Part shown: in pieces, positions 1 to 11,140 of the stretch
Numbering within the stretch: the first letter of the stretch is position 1
Layout: each line of letters opens with the position of its first letter
NCBI GenBank assembly: GCA_001557505.1
Contig: LSAX01000006.1
Location: 1,364,001 to 1,428,000 of the forward strand
Length of the DNA stretch: 64,000 nucleotides
Direction: 5' to 3'
Source of the DNA: Reticulascus tulasneorum
Lineage: Eukaryota > Ascomycota > Sordariomycetes > Glomerellales > Reticulascaceae
Position numbers and translations under genes: made by a program
Notes under the pieces: model-generated
Told to the model about the DNA's origin: nothing
Databases searched by the model: none
Seen by the model: the letters and a program-made list of their open reading frames with translations, nothing else

Positions 1-138
1 GCAGCTGCCACTCTAGTCGATAACGACGGTAAGGAAGTCGGCACGCTCCAAGTGGGAAGCGATGGCAAGCTGAGAGATACCAAAGCTCTCAGTGGAGATG
101 TTACTGTTACTGTTTCTGGCCGTAAGGTTGATGAGTAG
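1..138 (+). CDS. 3' end of an unidentified protein gene
   Basis: Reading frame 1 is open from the first base to a TAG at 136-138 and encodes about 45 C-terminal residues ending in SGRKVDE. The peptide is rich in Gly, Asp, Thr and Val with alternating hydrophobic residues (TVTVSG), which looks like beta strands of an extracellular or repeat-type domain. The start lies outside the window, so no family can be named. The frame could also be fortuitous, since only 45 codons are visible. Confidence 0.45.
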   Translation, partial: AAATLVDNDGKEVGTLQVGSDGKLRDTKALSGDVTVTVSGRKVDE

Positions 139-918
139 ACTCAAATATCTACTTGGGTCGCTTGTGGGCTAGGCTTTGAGGGTATCGGGCTCCGCGGATG
201 GGTATGGATTTAGACTAGATCTCTTGTTATCAAAATTCTCTCTCACATTGTGGTGTGAACTTCCTTCTGTCTAAAAGAACCCAGGTAATAAAAGTAGACA
301 CACGAGCTTCGGAATCTGCTTGCTGTATCGGTTTGTGATCCTCCAGACCCGCTAGCCAAGACCACCAAGCTGATTTCCGATCGAGATCTTAGTGTCTTGG
401 AGAGCTTGCTAGGTAACGTCGTATGAGTTGGAGATCTGCCGTGTAAGATGGTAGCTCAGATGCAATGGAACCGTCCCGACAGCTCGGTAGATCTAAGGTG
501 GACCGTAGTCTTCCGTGATCTGGTTGGGACAGGCCAATCTCTACATCAATTGATCTTGAAATTTATTTGTCATATAAGGCGAAGAGAGTTTTACTCCGTG
601 TAACTACGGAGAAAGGAGAAAAGCAGGGAGCAAGTGGCAAGATGGACCACTTTCCAAGTCTCTGCTGTCGCTTATCAGAATATGGGAGATATTCTTCTTT
701 AAGTAATGGTTGATGAAGACTCCTGCAGTGATTACGTTTGCTGTTGGGCACGTCACTGATAATTATCCGCGAGTTCGATGTGGCACTTCGATTGAAAACA
801 CATGTATAAACTATCTGGTCAATAGCCATTCATAGCAAGGTGATTCCCCGTCTCTGACGACTGCGATCTCAAACATATTGGTTCGCTTAAAAAAAACTAT
901 ACTCCAGCACCGCCAAAG
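139..918. other. Intergenic, nothing recognised
   Basis: Between the partial gene and the 3' end of the GH3-GNAT gene I see only short ORFs without family resemblance. It probably holds the two 3' untranslated regions, since the flanking genes converge. Confidence 0.6.
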
Positions 919-3900
919 CTAACCAAACCAGTATCCTTGTAACAATACAGACGCCGCCATCCCTCGTACCTGCAGTTTGATCCGATAACATTCAGAGCAG
1001 GTCTGACCACTATAAATATTGTCAATAAGAGTTTGGACGTATAATGATAGATTTTGTAGACTTACGTTTTCGTGAGCGTTAGTGACCTCTTCGAACGACT
1101 GTAGGATCTCAAAGCCCATCGAGATCACATGTTCGTAAGAGTCATCTTGCACCTAAATCCTTGTTAGCTGAAGTTGGTACGGCTTCCTGAACTGTCATCA
1201 TACCCAGCTGAGTAAAGTCTTAGCAGATTTATGCGCCTTGTTCTGCCGAACGCCCATCAACGTCAAGCCCTGAAGAACCAGCACATTCTGCGATGTCGGA
1301 GGCACAACTGGCGCCAAGATTCCGCCTATTTCCTCATCGGAGTTCGACAGCAGCGGAGGAATAAACATCGACATTGGGCTGGCCGGCCTGCAGATGATAA
1401 TCGTGCCCAATAAAGTATCGCCTAGGCCCTTCGCTCTCACAATTCCACAAGCCTTGGTCTCCTGAAGAGCAAACTTATACAGCTCCAAAACCTCCGGATT
1501 GGCGTACTGTGCAACATGGGTAAGCACGCTTTCGGCATTCTCCAAACCATGTATGAGGTCAAAGCTAAGGTTCGCCCGCTGGATGCTTTGCAGCAGGCCT
1601 TCGGGAACGACCCAGTTGCCGAGGTCGTTGATTATGAGGTTGGTCAGTCGTTTTGGAAATTGTACATCCCAGCCGTTATTAGCGAACCAGCTTTTGACAA
1701 CTCCCTCGTCAATTGGAATTCCAAGAAACACCCCAGGAAAAGATGTCCCCAGTTGGACCTTCTTAATGCCTCGTTTCTTTATCAGATACCGCAGAGCCCT
1801 TCGATGAAGAGACCTTCCAACTGATACATTTCGCTTCCCTGGATCCACAAAGATCGCACCCAAGATACCATTGCCATCAGCAAAATAGGTTGCGGCGAAT
1901 CCATACAAAGCGTGTGTGCTGCTGTTCCGTACCACGAAATGCGACTCTTCGATATTCGGGTTGAACATCTCAAAAGAAGTAGCAGCCGTGGTTTCTAGGT
2001 ATCGATGGTCGGGGCTCGAGGCTCGAGCCACAGTTTTGATGAGATCGTCGAGTGCTTGAGAGTCTCGTTCTCGATCGTACTCCTCCACTATCCAATTTTG
2101 ACGAGATTTCAAGATCTTTTTGCTCTTCCTCAGCGTGCCAGGGAGACTTCCTCTGGGCACAAACTCTCCACATAAGGCTCGCACCAAAGCATGCATGGCA
2201 TTTTCAGTGAAATCGAAAGTGCAGATATAGGTCCCGATTGACTTGTCCATCGCAAAATCATATGGCGAACTCACCGCCACAACCATAATCGACTTCTTCT
2301 GCCCACGAGTCCTGAGCATGGAGCACATCATGTCCACGTGTTTTGCGAAACCCGCTTGATACAGATTTCTGTTAGCATCCGCAGTCACAATGATGATGCA
2401 AGACGCTCGATGGATCAGGTTTTCGTGTACTATGAGTGTTAGCATCACTAAGCTGGGCGGCAAGGAAGGTGGAGTCTGTGTACCTGGCCGAACTCCGTTT
2501 GCTGTGTAGCTCGTATGAAGCAACTTTCCATGGCGAGCTCGAGCCAAAGACCGCCCGAACTCCCTAAAAACGCCCTCACCACTCATTATGGCACCCTTAT
2601 CTCGGTGTGCCCACTTGTCATGGTTATTCGGGGCCGATGTTTGCGCACCCTTGGCCTGAAGAAGGCTCTTCGTCAAGGACGACGCCGGCAGCGGTTTCAC
2701 AAGCGGGGTGAGTAGAAGAAGTTCTTCTTCTTGATGCAGGGATACCGAGAGAGGCAGAAGCTTCTCCTTATCCCTGATGACTGTAATGGAGTCATCATAT
2801 GCCTTTTTGGATAGAGCAAGATGGGTCGGATGTAGCTTCGACAGCAACGAGATTCCGGGCGGATTGAGAGCAGTAGACCATGAAGTGCAGGTTGATTTCA
2901 ACCGCAAGACGCGATTTAGAGATGTGAAGATCCTTTCCCTCGTAATGATGCCGTTTTCGACACCAAGTTTGAGTCCCTTGATGGCCTCTAACTGAACATC
3001 ATAAGATCGACATAGGAGTACAAGATCACAACCGGCTTCGACGGCCATGACGACTCCATTCTGGACGCCGATTTCATGGGTGAGGGACTCCATTTCTAGG
3101 CACTCTGAGAAGGCAACACCATCAAAACCCAGATCGTCCCGGAGAAGTTCATCGACCACCTGCTCAGATAGACAAGCATGCGACACGTTCATAGACGGAT
3201 TTGATATTCCACAACCGCCGACAAACATGCCGTCCAGCTTGCCTGTGGAGATGGCATTTCGAAATGGGACCAAGGCACTGAGGCTTAGCTCCTCCAAAGT
3301 CTGGGTAATCATGGGGATATCAAGACTTGAGCCAAGGAACTCAAGGTTTCCATAGGAAGGGAAGTGCTTGCCACAACATGCAAGGCCGGCATCCTTGATG
3401 CCATTCATTGCGGCAATCCCGTACTGTGAGACCTCCTGTGGATCATCTCCGGTGGCTCTTACACCAAGTGGCTGGTACCTTGCATTGGAGAGGACGTCCA
3501 AGACCGGGCCCAGCATCATGTTGATGCCGCAAGCCCCAACCTCGGTAGCAGTTGCTTTGGCGACCTCATAGGCTAGCTCGGCACGGCCCGTGGCAGCAAT
3601 TCCCATGGCGCTAGGAAATTGGCATACATAGTCCTCGTCGAAGAGGCTGTTGACGCCTCCATTTTCCTGATCCAGAGCGATGAGCAAGGGCTCAGGATGG
3701 CCGGCTTTGTGTGCAATAGTCTGAAGCTCCTGAACCAATTTGGCGGTCTCCTGGGCAGCTATTCGGAGATTAGCGAACCCGCATGGTCCCTTGCAGCTAT
3801 GTGAAAGAAGGGAGAAAAGGGAGAGGGGGGGAGTGCACGAGTAATGATTTGAAATGGGGGCTAACACTTGAGGTTCTTAGCCGTCAAGATGATGGAGCCA

Positions 3901-4155
3901 AGATGATGATCCTCGATTAAGCTGCGGATCTGTGGCGTCACCTCTGTTCCGTCCCAGCCCATAATGAGCATCTGCCCAATAGCCCTGCATCATCCACGGT
4001 GTCAGCAGCAAGCACATTTTCAGCCACCGCAAATTGGATGGCATGCATCAAGCACGGCATGGTACGATTGTGAAGGGTGAGCACGGCGGGGAGGCAGAAA
4101 CGTACCAATCGAGGTCCTGCCATAGTGGGTCGAGCTGCCTATCCAACTGCGCCAT
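919..4155 (-). CDS. nag3: GH3 beta-N-acetylglucosaminidase-like / GNAT fusion protein (nag3-type)
   Basis: Six exons on the minus strand: 4155-4106, 3984-3868, 3796-2484, 2429-1204, 1152-1066 and 969-919, 947 residues. Residues about 20-380 are a NagZ-like GH3 barrel (IALDQENGG near 97, KHFPSYG near 200, GFDGVAFSECLEM near 285). A GH3 C-terminal domain follows (about 400-560, ending VSSPYDFAMDKSIGTYI...F). The last ~350 residues contain GNAT acetyltransferase signatures (FVDPGKRNVSVGRSLHRRALRYL; LQGLTLMGVRQNKAHKSAKTLLSWVQDD). The third intron (2430-2483) is in frame and stop-free, so the main ORF reads through it. The start is the ATG giving MAQLDRQLDPLWQDLDW. The NagZ Asp nucleophile and Asp-His dyad are not at their usual places, so hydrolase activity is uncertain. 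It sits head-to-head with dac1 in the GlcNAc cluster, and a role in GlcNAc metabolism is inferred. The last exon is the least certain. Confidence 0.88.
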
Positions 4156-5092
4156 AGCGACTGGTCTGCGAGCTGTCACCTTTTTGCGTGCATAGTACCT
4201 GCCAAGGTTGCTTGTCTGTAAAGGGTAGAGGTAACGATGAGCTTTCTCCGACGTTGACTCGGGTTTCTTCGTCAGATGCGGAGTATTGTTCTGGAAGCTT
4301 TGGGAATCCATCGTAGGAGCCGGGTGTTGGTGGTGGTACGATAAGCGGCTAATCATTGGGTCCCGGGAAACTCGGCGTCTGATTGGATGAAAATCAAGGG
4401 TACTGGTCTCCACTGGAGGTTAGCTCTTGGCACCGTCCGAATGCCGTCTTGGAGGAGGCGCGGGCTTTGGGGGTGTGGGCCAGCCATGCGACGTTACAAT
4501 GGGTATCTCCTGGTCGACCTTTCAACCACCGTCCACCTGCTTTGTAGCAACGATCATCGATTCGATTCGAGCAGTGGCCCCCGGAGGTCTGGCGTATGAA
4601 GTACCGTACCCTGATCTGGTGGCATGAATTGGTTCTCCGAGTGACAGAGAGCGAATGCCATGAGGCCCATCCAGCATGTGGACCAGCACTGGTCAAGTAC
4701 TCGTGGACATTGATGCCCAGACACCAGATGCATGGAGCCTCAAGTCTACCCTGCTGCTGTGACTGCCCCACCAAGCCATCCATCCCTAGGTGCTCTGGTG
4801 TCTTGTTATCTCATGGTCATGACACATTACAGCGATCATTGATGGAGTACGACGTACTGACGCTCCGATTCGGGGATGATGGTGATTACAAACGCCAATT
4901 CTACCAGTCCGGGACTTCATCGGCCGTCTCCCCTAGTGGCGATGATGACAAGTTCCAAAGATAATAGTAGGTGGGTTTCTCTTTGATTTCTGTCTTGTTT
5001 CCATATTCATGGAGTCCACTACCAACGCCAAACGGACATACTGTCCTTTCATCACCCGAAAACAAAACAGCATTGTACTGCCGACTTGAAAT
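4156..5092. promoter_or_regulatory. Divergent promoter region nag3 / dac1
   Basis: About 940 nt separate the divergent starts of the GH3-GNAT gene and dac1. No credible ORF is present. On the minus strand, CGCAAAA (4182-4188), some 30 nt before the nag3 ATG, matches the Ndt80-type core CRCAAAW. That is of interest because the cluster encodes an Ndt80-like regulator, but one short hit can be chance. Confidence 0.4.
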
Positions 5093-6511
5093 ATGCCGTC
5101 CGCCGTTCCCCAATCGCCGAAAAATGGCATCACTAAATTCACAAACTGCCGTCTGGTGAGAGGTGATGCTCTCGTCGAGGAGGATCTTTGGGTTAGCTCC
5201 ATCACTGGCAAGATCATCGACAGCCAGGCAGCTTTTTTTGATGAGCTTCTTTTCCCCGACAAAACTGTCAACCTCGGCGGCCGAATCATTTCCCCCGGTT
5301 TGATAGACTGTCAGCTCAATGGAGCGTTCGGCTTCAACTTTTCCACGCTGCTCGAGGATATGACGCAGTATGGTAAGAAGGTCAAAGATTTGAACAGACA
5401 ATTGGTGAAAACGGGAGTGACATCCTATATTCCGACCCTTACAAGCCAGAAGCCAGAGCTTTACCAAAAGGTACGTCCGTAGGCTCATAAATTCTAAGTT
5501 ACATTAGTCCTGAGTGACGGCAGGCACTTCCGTTCCTCGGGTCTCCAGGCCATCGACAGGTTGCCGAAGACGGTGCGGAATCTCTCGGAGCACATGTTGA
5601 AGGTCCATTCCTAAATCCAACTAAGAATGGAGTTCACAGCGTCGACGTGCTACAAACAGCAGAGAGTTTTGACGATCTTGAGAGATGCTACGGCGGCGCA
5701 AACATCAACCCCGACTTGAATGGAGGGGCTATCCCGATCAAGATGCTCACGGCGGCTCCCGAGCTGGGTAAAATGACACAGCTGATTCCCGAGCTCCGGG
5801 CGAGAGGGATCGTCTACTCGATAGGCCATTCGGAGGCTACATATGAAGAAGCGTCAGCAGCTGTCGCTGCAGGAGCTACGATGATAACACATCTCTTCAA
5901 CGCCATGCGGCCACTCCACCATCGAAACCCTGGTATCTTCGGTGTTCTGGGTATAGCAGAGAGCCTCCCAAGACCGTTTTTCGGAATCATCGCCGACGGC
6001 ATCCACTTGCATCCTACAACAATCAAAATCGCGTTCAATGCCCACCCGGATGGCTTCATCCTTGTCACCGACGCCATGCACATGGTCGGTTTGCCAGATG
6101 GTTCCTACCAGTGGACCAACGGCGAGCAGACCAATCAGATTGTCAAGGTCGGCCCAACACTTCTGCTGGAGGGAACTAACACAATTGCTGGAAGGTAAGT
6201 TGCCCCAGCTCAGAATGCTCTAGTGGACATACTTGACAAGTGATCACAGCTCCATCACCTTGATCGAGTGTGTCAACAATTTCCTAAAATGGTCTGGTAG
6301 AAGCATTCCGGCGGCGCTGAAAGCTGTCACTACAACTCCTGCAGTCATGCTTGGGGTTCAAGATACCAAGGGGACGCTGGAGGATGGAGCCGACGGAGAT
6401 CTGGTGATATTCTCTGAAAAGATACAGGATGGGCAAACCGAACTGGTCGTTGACGAGGTGTGGAAGTTGGGCACAATGGTATACCGTGGCGAGCAGGCGT
6501 ATTCGCCATGA
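5093..6511 (+). CDS. dac1: N-acetylglucosamine-6-phosphate deacetylase
   Basis: Three exons, 5093-5470, 5524-6194 and 6250-6511, 436 residues. This is an amidohydrolase-superfamily NagA enzyme that converts GlcNAc-6-P to GlcN-6-P and acetate in the cytosol. Visible hallmarks are GGRIISPGLIDCQLNG at the barrel entry, the metal-site HVEGPF (near residue 150), GHSEA (near 226), THLFNAM (near 248) and the catalytic-Asp strand VTDAM (near 306). The C-terminal small domain closes with KGTLEDGADGDLVIF. The first ATG, MPSAVPQSPKNGITKFTNCRL, leads straight into the normal N-terminal beta strands. Divergent from nag3 and upstream of ron1 in the same orientation. Family assignment is secure. Confidence 0.95.
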
Positions 6512-7345
6512 GACACAGAACACGTTCACAAGAAGCGCTGTTCAGAAAAGGATAGAAGCTCTGGAATAGATCTGTAAAAGGGACCCCCACCCAGATGGGG
6601 GCTTGCATGGCGATAACACGATTAATCGTCCAAAGTCACAACCCCGAAAGCCCCATAGCCCGTGCTCCGACGCCACGCCGAGGTAGGGTTGTTCTAGAAG
6701 TTATTCAGGCGGGGCATCCTGATGGGCTTTTCTTAAGACACGTACCCGACTCAAGCGGGCGAGCGGAAAGATAGCACGCTCTGTACATAGGAATGTTTCA
6801 TCCTCGTGCGATGCTAGAAACTGAGGGAAATAAAAGTTACACAGAAATTCGTCGTCTGACACAGTGTGTGGCGGACGGACAACATGCCTGAAATAGAGCC
6901 TGGAGCATCTCACAGATCCCTGCGGATGCGCCTCGACCCCCCTCTTCAAGATGAATTAGCGGCCGAGATAAAAGGCTCGAAGCCCTCGCCTGCATGTGGC
7001 TTGCGCTCCCTGTAACTCCACAGTGCCACTGAGTAGACCGTTGAAGCGCCTATCCGTAGCGTGCTAATTAGAGTCCATCAGTTACCTCACCAGGAAGGCC
7101 GACTGGCGAACCAATTGGATCCAGCATATTGACGGCGGTAGATAGGAACTGCCTGTGCCACTCACTCCGCAGTTTACCAGCACTTTAATCCTTCTCCACC
7201 TTTACTTTTCGACGAGGTCGCAGAATGACCCTTCACAAGCCTTGGAGACTGTGATCTTGGAATCCAGCTACTTCATCTACAGACCATCTTGAGCCTTGTA
7301 CAACCCCATACCAATGGTCGCCGGAGTCGGCCGATCTACAATGTG
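6512..7345. promoter_or_regulatory. dac1 3' end and ron1 promoter/leader
   Basis: No credible ORF in 834 nt. The left part should be the dac1 3' UTR, the right part the ron1 promoter and leader. The leader holds a small upstream ORF directly abutting the ron1 start (separate entry). Confidence 0.55.
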
Positions 7346-7346
7346 A
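7314..7346 (+). promoter_or_regulatory. Upstream ORF overlapping the ron1 start (TGATG)
   Basis: ATG at 7314 in a good context (ACCAATGG) opens a 10-codon frame that ends in TGA at 7344-7346. The final A of this stop is the first base of the proposed ron1 ATG (7346), giving the TGATG junction typical of termination-reinitiation. Seen directly. That it is transcribed and translated is inference, because the transcription start is unknown. Confidence 0.5.
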
Positions 7347-9092
7347 TGGCGGCGTTCAACTCAATGACCGGGCTTTCGTCTGGCACAACACCGAATGACG
7401 GCTTGGGTTTGAATGTTGCAGGCCAATCTGTCACCATGGACGGGATCGACCCAGCTCTCTTTGACGATTCTCTGCTGTAAGTCATACTTGGAATACAACC
7501 TGCTCTTTGCCGTCTCCACTGCTTTGAAGACTGGCGAGCGAACCTTGGTGCTGACATCGTCGTTGCGACGTACTAGCGACAGTGTGAATGGCGCATTCCC
7601 TCCGCTCCCTTTTACGCCCAGCTATGACTTTCAGGACTTCTCCGGCTTCGAAGATCCATTTTCCTACTCCGCAAGACCCTTCGAAGCTCCACCTCCTCAA
7701 GAAGACTTCAACGAAGACTCGCCGGCCCAAGAATTAGATAATAAGCTGCTTGGATTCTCTGCGCCACTCCTGAAGGCCGCAATCATTGACGAATCAGGAC
7801 AAAATGCCGAGGTCAACATGACCGCGGAGCTATATGGCATGTTTTTTGTTGCAGAAGACGTTTTTGGAGGCGAAACCGCAGGCCGACCTCTTGAGCTCAC
7901 GTGCTATCGACGAAATCTCTGGCAATGCTCTGGGCTGCTAATGCTCCCGCGGCATGTCACTCATGCTGTCAATGAGCAGGGCCGCCAGATACCTATCTTC
8001 GAGCTGGCCGTTTCCATCACCGCTATCGAGTCGATTGAAGGCAAGACAACAGAGATCATCTCCATTCCCTGGAAGAGTTCATCTGCCGTAGGAGGCGAAG
8101 AACCCAAGGTGGCCAGCGGACCCCCAAACATAGTCTTGGATCTAGGTAACGGACAAGAGGTTGATGCAAACCGAGTATCGCTGCCAGTAGCGTGGAAAAG
8201 ACTCCAGTTCAAGCACGCCACGGCCAATAACGGGAGGAGGAAAGGGTTGCAACAACACTACGTGGTGCAGATCAATCTGCTTGGAAAACAAAAGTCTGGG
8301 GAATTCATCAAAATTGCGGAGATACAGTCTGGACCAGTCATTGTCCGAGGAAGAAGTCCAAGGAACTTTGACAGCAAGAAAGACATTCCGTTGAGTGGCG
8401 ACAAGAAGTTGGAGAGGAAAAGCACCACGGGGGATACTCCTCTGCCCAAAGAGAGCAACGGTCTCCCGAACAATCCCCAACGGTATCACTCGCTCGGGAA
8501 TATTCATGTAAGTTTCATCTTCTGAGGTTGCTACTCAATTTGCTGACACCTTTGATAGCAAGCTGGAGAATGGACAACTCCTCAGGCCTTTCCGCAACAG
8601 GGATCGAGCCAACCAGCCGCCAAGAAGTTGGCGCTGTCCCCAAATGTTTCCCGGCCACCGATACCGTCGTGGTCCACAGAGCCTGCCAGACAAATAGGGA
8701 AAGGCTCGGGTATTACCAGCCAAGTCCACCGACCAGGGATCTCGGGGCCAATCAACCTGTCACTATCGGAGGACGAGAGAAGCCCAAACAGGTCAACCTC
8801 TGATTTGCAAAGTCCTCAGTTTTCGAAAACCGCGGCACCCATAGGCCAGAATCCCAGCCAGAGCCCTGTGGAGACTGCGGACCTGCTTTACGAGTATTTC
8901 CCGCTAAGCGTAGATGACTGGTAAGAAACATACAGATAGAAGAGGAATTTGTCAGTGCTAACAGGACCTAGGATGCCACCAGTTGAGGCAATTTACAGAC
9001 CACACGTGGTGCATCATACCATTACACCACCGGAGATCAAGGCACAGCAGATGCGAAGTAAGACCAAGAGATACTTTACAGCGGAATCATGA
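7346..9092 (+). CDS. ron1: Ndt80/PhoG-domain transcription factor (RON1-like)
   Basis: Four exons: 7346-7476, 7577-8507, 8559-8920 and 8972-9092, 514 residues. Residues about 100-305 form an NDT80 DNA-binding domain (AELYGMFFVAEDV, LELTCYRRNLWQCSG, SITAIESIEGKTTEIISIPWKS, LPVAWKRLQFKHATANNGRRKG, VVQINLLG, GPVIVRGRSPRNF). The C-terminus keeps a compact conserved tail (DDWMPPVEAIYRPHVV, then TPPEIKAQQMRSKTKRYF). The upstream in-frame codons before 7346 lack an ATG, so MAAFNSMTG is the start. In Trichoderma the Ndt80-like RON1 controls the GlcNAc cluster (recalled literature), and the identical neighbourhood supports that role here. Nuclear. Confidence 0.9.
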
Positions 9093-9866
9093 TGTCTTGA
9101 GAATGTCTGAACATAGCACTGGGGCATATGGGGCGCGGCGCATTTAATGCTTCAATGACTTGGTTGGGTTGAGCGGCCAGAGGACTTCCTGGTGTATGTA
9201 CTATGAGATTGGGCATGGATCTGTCCCCTGTTTATGGTTGAACTTTTGGTGGTGAGCTTATGACGGTAGAGATGGATAGTGTAGTTATACCCAAAACCTC
9301 GATATTGAGTTCCACTTGTCTGGTACGCGTGAGGGAGGTGACATGTGCTTGCATTTGAGAACTGTGAATGTCTAAGGGTTTGTTGACTCGGACCAATGAG
9401 AGCATTCGGCTCATTGGCTACATAATCTTTCGACCGTACGCGGAGACGACCATGACTACTGCTAGCAAGATTACCTCACACACACACTCACACACACACA
9501 CTTTACGCTACAGATAGTTGAAGCACTGTTTGCCATTGTATTTTAGGGGGTATCATTCTATATAACAAACGCCATCAAATGCCATCGCAGCCGAACACCA
9601 ACTGAATGAAGCTGTACTACAGATCCCCGACTATTTTTGAATATCCAAGCACGACGTTTGATGCCGTGTTTTATTCTTTATCATCCTGCCTAGTATGTTA
9701 CATCTTACAGAGGGTTTTCGCTTTTCTCATTCTAGTCTACTGGCCCATCATTCTTAAGGTCATCCAACTTTCACCAAACATCCGTCACGTTGAGCTCAAG
9801 ATCAGCGTCTAGATTCAAAGCTAGAACCTTTGATGTCGAACTTGTCTAGGTAGGCAGCCAGGCCAC
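9093..9866. other. Convergent ron1 / dam1 intergenic region
   Basis: The 3' regions of two convergent genes. It holds a (CA)n microsatellite near 9476-9502 and otherwise nothing recognised. A short + ORF at 9606-9812 is hydrophobic but shows no family features. Confidence 0.55.
9476..9502. repeat. (CA)n microsatellite
   Basis: An almost pure CA dinucleotide run, interrupted by CTCA, in the ron1-dam1 intergenic region. Confidence 0.85.
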
Positions 9867-11140
9867 TTAGGCGCCAACTGCGTTGGTTCGAGCAAACATG
9901 TGTTGCTCCGGATTGGGCGTCAATCGTCGGGCAATTGCCGGCTCGGGGATGCGGGATGCCATCCTATCGGGTACGAGATCAGGCGAGATCGACCTGAGCG
10001 GATACTCTGTGGCCGGCGTCGCTCGTAGAAGGCGGGACGTTGTTGGCTGAGGGTGAAGGATCGTAGGTGACTGCACCTCATCAACGACAGTGTCGGGAAC
10101 TGGCCCAGGGCCAGTGCGGATCTTCGATGGCAGGATTTGCTCGAAGCCTTGCTCCTTGGCCACCTTCTCGATACTCTTGAAGTACTGCATTGGCAAGAGT
10201 CAGCCTATGAGAATGTGTTTCTTGGTGAGGTTCCTTACCTTCACTGTCTTGACTTGGAGCTCCAGCGTGGCATCTTCGTCGACAACAATCATCGGATGGG
10301 GGTGCAGTTGAAGACTCGAGAGAGTCCACATATGGTTGACTCCCTGCTCAATAGTCTTTTGAAGGGCTAGAGCCTTCCTGGCTCCGATAATGATGACGAC
10401 GACTTCTCGGGCCTCTAATACAGTCTGGACGCCGACCGTCAGGGCCATCTTTGGCACCTTCTCCAAATCGTTTCCGAAGAAGCGAGAGTTGGCGAGAATG
10501 GTGTCGTAGGCCAGCGTCTTCACTCTCGTTCTCGAAGCAAGACTTGAGCCCGGCTCGTTGAAGGCAATGTGGCCGTCTTCTCCGATGCCTGCGAGGAAGA
10601 GATCGATCCCCCCAGCAGCTTTGATCTTGGCCTCATAAGCCACGCACTCTGCTTCCAAATTGGGAGCGTTTCCATTCAGGATGTTGACGTTATTGGGCCG
10701 GATGTTTACGTGCGAGAACAAGTTCTTCCACATGAAAGTGTGATAGCTTTCAGGGTGGTCTCGGGCGATCCCAATATACTCGTCCTACTTTCACATCAGA
10801 CAGGATTCCATGACGGATGCACATTTACAGCACGGGCGCCAGGTAAAAGACACATTGGTACGAGTACATACCATGTTGAAAGTGATGACATTTTCGAAGG
10901 AGATCTATGTAACAGCCATCAGCTACCGATCGAATTACACGAACAGTCTGAGAGTGGTACCTCGCCAGCCTTGTACTTCTCAACCAGGATCTGATATACG
11001 CCTAGCGGACTGCTCCCGGTGGGGAGACCAAGCACGAACGGATGCGTCGGGGTGGGATTGAAGTGGTTGATCCTGTCAACGATGTAGTTCGCGACATACG
11101 AGCTGGCGGACCAGGCATCGTCTCGAATAATGAGCCTCAT
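9867..11140 (-). CDS. dam1: Glucosamine-6-phosphate deaminase/isomerase
   Basis: Four exons on the minus strand: 11140-10961, 10904-10872, 10784-10239 and 10184-9867, 358 residues. NagB-family enzyme making fructose-6-P and ammonia from GlcN-6-P. The model places DEYIG so that Asp is residue 72, and [16 protein letters not shown] so that Asp141, His143 and Glu148 fall exactly on the E. coli NagB catalytic numbering, which validates the splicing, including the 33-nt exon 2 ([11 protein letters not shown]). [12 protein letters not shown] is the phosphate-binding loop. Unlike bacterial NagB (266 residues), a ~90-residue Pro/Ser/Arg-rich low-complexity tail follows the core. Convergent with ron1 and divergent from hxk3. 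Confidence 0.95.

Noticed and set aside
563..829. 88-codon minus-strand ORF near the left edge
   Set aside because: No conserved features; probably chance in 3' flanking DNA.
2430..2483. In-frame segment GTQTPPSLPPSL... within the GH3-GNAT ORF
   Set aside because: Flanked by GT and TAG with family sequence continuing directly from NGVRP to VHENL; treated as an intron.
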